Source of the DNA: Pseudomonadota bacterium
Lineage (GTDB): Bacteria > BMS3Abin14
Assembly (NCBI GenBank): GCA_016937135.1
Contig: JAFGWO010000129.1
Coordinates: 1-9,782, forward strand
Direction of reading: 5' to 3'
Length of the DNA stretch: 9,782 bases
How positions within the stretch are numbered: the stretch's first letter is position 1; every line of letters starts with the position of its first letter. The translations under genes and the position numbers were made by a program. The notes under the pieces are model-generated. The model did not search any database, was not told the origin of the DNA, and worked only from the letters and a program-made list of their open reading frames with translations. Of the stretch, positions 5,853 through 9,782 are shown in pieces.

Positions 5853-6726
5853 CCATCACCCTCCCTGAATAAAGTCCCGATGGCAGACCCAGGCTGTCGG
5901 CCCCCGGAAGCCGTTCCCTGATGCCGTCATACTGGTCCTCCCGGCGATCCCTGAAAAAGGCCCACTCCTCTCTCGTCCGCAGGACATCGTCCAGATCGAT
6001 GACGGAAATGTGGACCGAATCCCTCAACCCCGCGGCCTTCTGAATCAGCTCCCCGTGGGGGTTCATGCAGAAGGTCTTTCCGTAAAAGGCCTGCTTCTCC
6101 TCGCGGCCAACCCTGTTCACCCTCAAAAAAAAGACCCCGTTGGCAAGGGCGTTGCCCGCCATCATCCGTTCCCAGCGTTCATGATTGTAATAGGCGTTGG
6201 ACGTCGGGACCACAACAAGCCGGGCGCCCTGAAGGGCCAGGATCCTGGATGCCTCCGGGAAATAGATATCCCAGCTGATCTGTACCCCCACCTTTCCGAT
6301 CCGGGTCTCGAAAACAGGGAATCCGAGATCCCCCGGCAGAAAATAAAATTTCTCATGCCATCCCATGACATTGGGGATATGGACCTTCCTGTAGACCCCT
6401 GCCAGGCTGCCATCCCCATCGATGACGGCGGCGCTGTTGAAAAACCGGCCCTTCCCGGCATCCTCGAAAAGCGGCAAAACCACAACCGTGCTGTGGTCCG
6501 CGGCGAATCGGGCCAGGCGGTCCGTGCTCGGACCCGGTATGGGTTCGGCCAATTCGAAATTGGCCTGTCTCGTCCTTCCCGGAAACCAGCGGGTCGTGCA
6601 CAGTTCGGGGAAGGCCACCAGATCGGCCCCTTTTTCAGCGGCGAGGGCCGCAAGTTCCAGAATCTTGTCCAGGTTCGACGCGACATCCCCCTTGGTGGAG
6701 AACTGGATTCCGGCCACCTTTACCAT
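5845..6726 (-). CDS. Nitrilase-superfamily (carbon-nitrogen hydrolase) protein with Ser at the catalytic Cys position
   Basis: This 293-residue protein has full-length alpha-beta-beta-alpha nitrilase architecture and most resembles the N-carbamoylputrescine amidase branch. Glu41 (FPEL) and Lys114 (YRKVHIP) of the Glu-Lys-Cys triad are present, as is the accessory Glu125 in HEKFYFLPGD. At the nucleophile elbow the expected Q-I-C-W-D reads QISWDIYFPEASR, with Ser151 encoded by AGC (plus-strand 6274-6276). No nearby Cys can replace it. The protein may be a non-catalytic binder, a serine-based hydrolase or a diverged enzyme; amidase activity should not be assumed. The frame is intact and the remaining motifs are conserved, so it is not an obvious pseudogene. 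The ATG has AGGAG five bases upstream, overlaps the cyclase stop by seven bases and overlaps the lipoprotein start by eight. Confidence 0.92.
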   Translation of the reverse strand: MVKVAGIQFSTKGDVASNLDKILELAALAAEKGADLVAFPELCTTRWFPGRTRQANFELAEPIPGPSTDRLARFAADHSTVVVLPLFEDAGKGRFFNSAAVIDGDGSLAGVYRKVHIPNVMGWHEKFYFLPGDLGFPVFETRIGKVGVQISWDIYFPEASRILALQGARLVVVPTSNAYYNHERWERMMAGNALANGVFFLRVNRVGREEKQAFYGKTFCMNPHGELIQKAAGLRDSVHISVIDLDDVLRTREEWAFFRDRREDQYDGIRERLPGADSLGLPSGLYSGRVMDG

Positions 6727-8960
6727 CGTTTCTCCTCTCTGGGCTCCACAGGGATCCGGCTGTTTAAAATCTTCCCCTGGGAAGACCTGTCCTTTTCGAT
6801 CTCCGAGAACCCTACGACCCGGTTCCGGCCCGTCTCTTTCGCATGATACAATGCCCTGTCGGCCCTGGCGAGAAATTCCTCCCGGGTGAGGGAGCTTCCG
6901 TCCTTGATCACGCAGAATCCGAAGCTTGCGGTAAAAGTCAGCGGACCCGCTGCGGTTTTAAATGGCCGGCTTTCGATATCCCTGCGGATCTTTTCGGCGA
7001 TCTTGCGGGTGATCTTTTCATTCACTTCGTCCAGGGCAATGGTGAACTCCTCTCCGCCGTACCTCGCCACCGCATCCCCCTTTCTCAGGGGCGTTTTGAG
7101 GCGCCGGGCAAGCTCCACCAGGACTTCGTCCCCGACCGGGTGCCCGTGGGTATCGTTGACCATCTTGAAATGGTCTCCATCCACCATTATGACCGCCAGA
7201 CCCGCATCGTAACCCCTTCTTATCCTCGTCATCTTCCCCTCCAGGATGATAAGGAACGCCCTCAGGTTAAGGAGCCCCGTCAAACCGTCCGTGCGGGAAA
7301 GCTCATCAACCTTCAGGTGGTTCTGGGCATTATCGAGGGCGGGGGCCATCATTCGCGCAAGGGTTCGAAGATCCTCGACTTCTTCGGAACTGAAGCTCTT
7401 CTTCTTCCGGGAAAGGACTACGATCACCGCTTTCAGGATCGTGCGGCCATCCTCGGCCAGAACCGAACTGGGGATAGCGGCAAAGGACATGGCTTTCCCC
7501 AGTTTCTCACCCCGCAGAAACAATGGGGAGGACCTGGTTTTTTCCTGGCTGATGACGATGCCCGAACGGGTGCTTTCAGCCCCCAGGCCACCTTCCTTTT
7601 CCATGAAACCCCTTAGCAAAAGCCCGATCTGGCTCGGTTCCTCGGATGTTATCCTGACAAATTCCAGGTCCCTGACCGATTCACCCACCTTGTTCCCGAT
7701 GACGAGGCCATTACCCGATTCAAGGAGGACCAGCGCCCCGTCGCACTCGGGGATGGTTTCCTGTACTGTTTCCAGGGCTTTCTCTATGATTTTCGCCGGG
7801 TTCATGTAGAGGGTCAGATCCCTCGCGTACCTGTTGATGGCGTATTTCCCGGAGATATCCTTCATGATCCTCTGAAGGGTCCCGAAAACCTCCCTGATCT
7901 GTCCCACCAGCGAACCGAACTCCTCCAGCTGCCTTGAAACAACACTCTCCCCCGCAAAGGCGTCGGGCGCGTCGCTGTCGAAATAGAGGACGCACGAGAT
8001 TTTCCCGCTGCCCGTTCCATCGGAAAGGTCCCGAGCCCAGCGGGCATCATAGACCACCTTGGCCAGAAGCGATCCCACCACCGTCCCTTCGGGGTACAAC
8101 CCCAGGGAAGGCGCCGCGGACCTTGCGTCGGAAAGATACAGAACACCCCCCCGCTCCCGGGCCAGATGGATGAAACCCTTCTCGGAGGGGATGTCTTCAT
8201 TTATGATCCTGGCGCGTCTTTCGACCGCCGCCCAAACCCTGAAGGAATTTGATTCATGGGGGACAAGGATAATCCCGTTCCGGGCCCCGAAAGAACGGCA
8301 GCCCCATTTCAGGAGCTCGTTTAAAAGGGCCTTTTCCTCCTGGGTCACCGCCTTTGCGGCGTCTTCCCCCCGTATCCTTTTTCCCTCTTCGGCAAGGCCC
8401 TCACGCCGGACGCGGTCCATGGTTTCCCGCGCGTCGGTCTCGATCCGTTTCAGGTTCGTCCTCGTCCGGATGATGGTTTCCTGGTCCTTCGCCATGATCA
8501 TCCCGAGCAGGGCGGAAAAAAGGAGGAAGGCTCCCGACCAGTGGAAAAGACCGGTTTCCCCGAGGAAAAGATACCTCCCCGCGGCGGCGACTGTGAGGAC
8601 CGCGGCGGGGACCCAGAAAAACCCCGGGCGGCGGGCAAAGACCGAAACGGGGAAAAGGATCAGGAAAAGGATGGGAACCAGGGGCCAATGGGGGTATACG
8701 TGGCCGACCAGGATTCCCGCGGCCGAGAAAAGGACCAGATGGCCTGGAATGGAATGCAGCCTTCGGATGCCCCGGCTCCCCTTTTCCCCTCCACGGGCCG
8801 AGACGGCGAGGTACAGACCGGATACAGCCAGCAGATACTGCAAGGCCGCCAACAAAACGCTCGACGGCGGGCGCAGAAACCCGGGAGGCACCCCCACGGT
8901 CAGGCAAAGGAAAACCGGAGCGGCAACGGTCAGGCGCCGGATCTGCGTTGGAGAAAGCAC
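6720..8960 (-). CDS. Membrane-bound GAF-GAF-GGDEF diguanylate cyclase
   Basis: This 746-residue protein is predicted to make c-di-GMP from two GTP at the inner membrane. The N terminus holds about six hydrophobic segments (roughly 11-29, 35-54, 72-88, 92-109, 113-133, 138-156), then a charged helical linker (about 157-215). Two regions of GAF-like length and pattern follow (about 208-365 and 383-545). The GGDEF domain runs from DELSRTDGLTGLLNLRAF (552-569) to about 720. It has the metal site DGDHFK (594-599), the active site GGEEF (635-639) and the inhibitory RxxD (RKGD, 626-629) five residues before it. An active, product-inhibited cyclase is therefore expected. The start is GTG (8958-8960) with GAGGA five bases upstream, eight bases after the ftsB stop. 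No EAL or HD-GYP domain is present, and the ligands of the GAF-like regions are unknown. Confidence 0.96.
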   Translation of the reverse strand: MLSPTQIRRLTVAAPVFLCLTVGVPPGFLRPPSSVLLAALQYLLAVSGLYLAVSARGGEKGSRGIRRLHSIPGHLVLFSAAGILVGHVYPHWPLVPILFLILFPVSVFARRPGFFWVPAAVLTVAAAGRYLFLGETGLFHWSGAFLLFSALLGMIMAKDQETIIRTRTNLKRIETDARETMDRVRREGLAEEGKRIRGEDAAKAVTQEEKALLNELLKWGCRSFGARNGIILVPHESNSFRVWAAVERRARIINEDIPSEKGFIHLARERGGVLYLSDARSAAPSLGLYPEGTVVGSLLAKVVYDARWARDLSDGTGSGKISCVLYFDSDAPDAFAGESVVSRQLEEFGSLVGQIREVFGTLQRIMKDISGKYAINRYARDLTLYMNPAKIIEKALETVQETIPECDGALVLLESGNGLVIGNKVGESVRDLEFVRITSEEPSQIGLLLRGFMEKEGGLGAESTRSGIVISQEKTRSSPLFLRGEKLGKAMSFAAIPSSVLAEDGRTILKAVIVVLSRKKKSFSSEEVEDLRTLARMMAPALDNAQNHLKVDELSRTDGLTGLLNLRAFLIILEGKMTRIRRGYDAGLAVIMVDGDHFKMVNDTHGHPVGDEVLVELARRLKTPLRKGDAVARYGGEEFTIALDEVNEKITRKIAEKIRRDIESRPFKTAAGPLTFTASFGFCVIKDGSSLTREEFLARADRALYHAKETGRNRVVGFSEIEKDRSSQGKILNSRIPVEPREEKRW

Positions 8961-8968
8961 GCTTTTCC

Positions 8969-9274
8969 TCAGGGGATGCTCCCCGGATCTTCCGGGAGGA
9001 TGTAGATGATTTCCCCGGGCTTGACCAATCCCAGTTCCACCCTCGCGAGAGCCTCCAAAGTACCGGCATCCTCACCCAGAAGCCTGATCCTTTCAGCCAG
9101 AAGGGCATTCTCCTCCCTCAGACCATGGACCCTCTCAAGGAGGCTGTCACGCTCCTGCATTATCTGGTGAAGGCGGATAAACCCTTTCTCCTCGAAAAGG
9201 CTGTACCCCAGAAACAGCGCAAAAACCACAGCCAGGATCAGAACCGTCCTGCTTTTCCGGAACAAAAGCGCCAT
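8969..9274 (-). CDS. ftsB: Septum formation initiator FtsB/DivIC family protein
   Basis: This 101-residue bitopic protein matches the FtsB/DivIC family, which with FtsL and FtsQ links the divisome to septal peptidoglycan synthesis. It has a short basic N terminus (FRKSRT), one membrane segment (about 10-28), a periplasmic coiled coil (about 32-75, RDSLLERVHGLREENALLAE) and the C-terminal signature ARVELGLVKPGEIIY (77-91), diagnostic for the family. The length is normal. The ATG is preceded by GGAGG at seven bases. The gene lies 17 bases after the phosphohexomutase stop and eight bases before the cyclase start. The ftsB/divIC naming is by family resemblance only. Confidence 0.92.
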   Translation of the reverse strand: MALLFRKSRTVLILAVVFALFLGYSLFEEKGFIRLHQIMQERDSLLERVHGLREENALLAERIRLLGEDAGTLEALARVELGLVKPGEIIYILPEDPGSIP

Positions 9275-9291
9275 TCAAGGTCCTCCGGCCT

Positions 9292-9782
9292 TCACAGGGT
9301 TTGGTCCCCCGCGCCATCATCGGCCCCGATCCACTCCCTGAAACCGGATTCCAGGCTCGAAAGAGAATCCTCACAGGAGGCTTCCACATATAGACGGGCT
9401 ACCGGCTCGGTTCCGGACAACCGCAGCAAAACCCAATCGCCTCCCGGGAACACCCATTTCGTGCCGTCCGTCATGATGACGTCGTCGGATCGGAGAGCCC
9501 CCACTTCCCGGGGCGGGGACTGGAGGATGGAGCGGAGTCTTTGGACAAGGCGGTCTGTGAGATGGATATTGACCCTGGTGGAAAGGCGGGGGCCGTACTT
9601 TTCCTCCAGGTCCCCCTGAAGGACAGAGAGGGGTTTCCCGGTCGCGGCGATCATCTCGGCCACGAGGAGGCAGGCGAGGATCCCGTCCTTTTCGGGAACG
9701 TGTCCCCGGATGGACATCCCGGCGCTTTCCTCCCCACCCATGGCCAGGGTGTTCTTCGAGATCATCTGCCCTATGTATTTAA
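9292..9782 (-). CDS. Phosphoglucomutase/phosphomannomutase (alpha-D-phosphohexomutase), C-terminal part
   Basis: The last 163 or so codons of a gene entering from the right edge are visible; the frame remains open to the window end (…KYIGQMISKN). The sugar-binding loop GGEESAG and the phosphate-binding loop LRLSGTEPVARLYVE are both present, characteristic of domains 3 and 4 of the phosphohexomutase superfamily. These enzymes interconvert hexose 1- and 6-phosphates for glycogen, LPS or exopolysaccharide precursors. GlmM is less likely, since its sugar loop normally reads GGEQSGH. Glucose versus mannose specificity cannot be decided from this part, and the active-site serine lies outside the window. 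A Met at 9763-9765 is internal, not the start. The gene is followed by ftsB after 17 bases. Confidence 0.93.
   Translation of the reverse strand, partial: KYIGQMISKNTLAMGGEESAGMSIRGHVPEKDGILACLLVAEMIAATGKPLSVLQGDLEEKYGPRLSTRVNIHLTDRLVQRLRSILQSPPREVGALRSDDVIMTDGTKWVFPGGDWVLLRLSGTEPVARLYVEASCEDSLSSLESGFREWIGADDGAGDQTL

Noticed and set aside
8059..9009. Long plus-strand open frame opposite the diguanylate cyclase (also 6010-6846 opposite the nitrilase-like gene)
   Set aside because: The minus-strand proteins have full domain structure and good starts. The plus-strand translations are Arg/Pro-rich without any motif.

Overview
The window looks like chromosomal housekeeping DNA from a GC-rich Gram-negative bacterium. 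An outer membrane is implied by a lipobox lipoprotein, a SPOR-domain envelope protein and FtsB. The style of the SPOR protein and the gene combinations suggest a deltaproteobacterial (Desulfobacterota-like) lineage, but this is an inference from gene content only. Every supported gene is on the minus strand, so the biological order runs from right to left.

Right block (9782 to 3980): a tightly packed, probably single transcription unit. It runs from the 3' end of a phosphohexomutase gene to ftsB, a membrane-bound GAF-GAF-GGDEF diguanylate cyclase, a nitrilase-superfamily protein with Ser in place of the catalytic Cys, an unidentified lipoprotein, tsaB and rimI. Junctions are 17 nt, 8 nt, a 7-nt overlap, an 8-nt overlap, 2 nt and a 4-nt overlap. 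The genes touch sugar-phosphate metabolism, septum assembly, c-di-GMP signalling, tRNA t6A modification and ribosomal protein acetylation.

Middle (3979 to 3577): an intergenic stretch with two different 7-bp tandem repeats, then a self-contained tRNA-Gly(CCC) unit with a strong sigma70-type promoter, an encoded CCA end and an intrinsic terminator.

Left block (3458 to 473): three overlapping genes, namely a CpsB/YwqE-type PHP phosphatase, argS (TTG start) and a SPOR-domain membrane protein.

Left edge (472 to 1): about 280 bp of nearly continuous inverted repeats containing two copies of a 78-bp element. Beyond it are a good promoter and the first 26 codons of an unidentified gene that runs off the window. 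I see no phage, IS, CRISPR, toxin-antitoxin or resistance genes. The most notable points are the hairpin array with its paired (compensatory) differences and the Cys-to-Ser nitrilase homologue.
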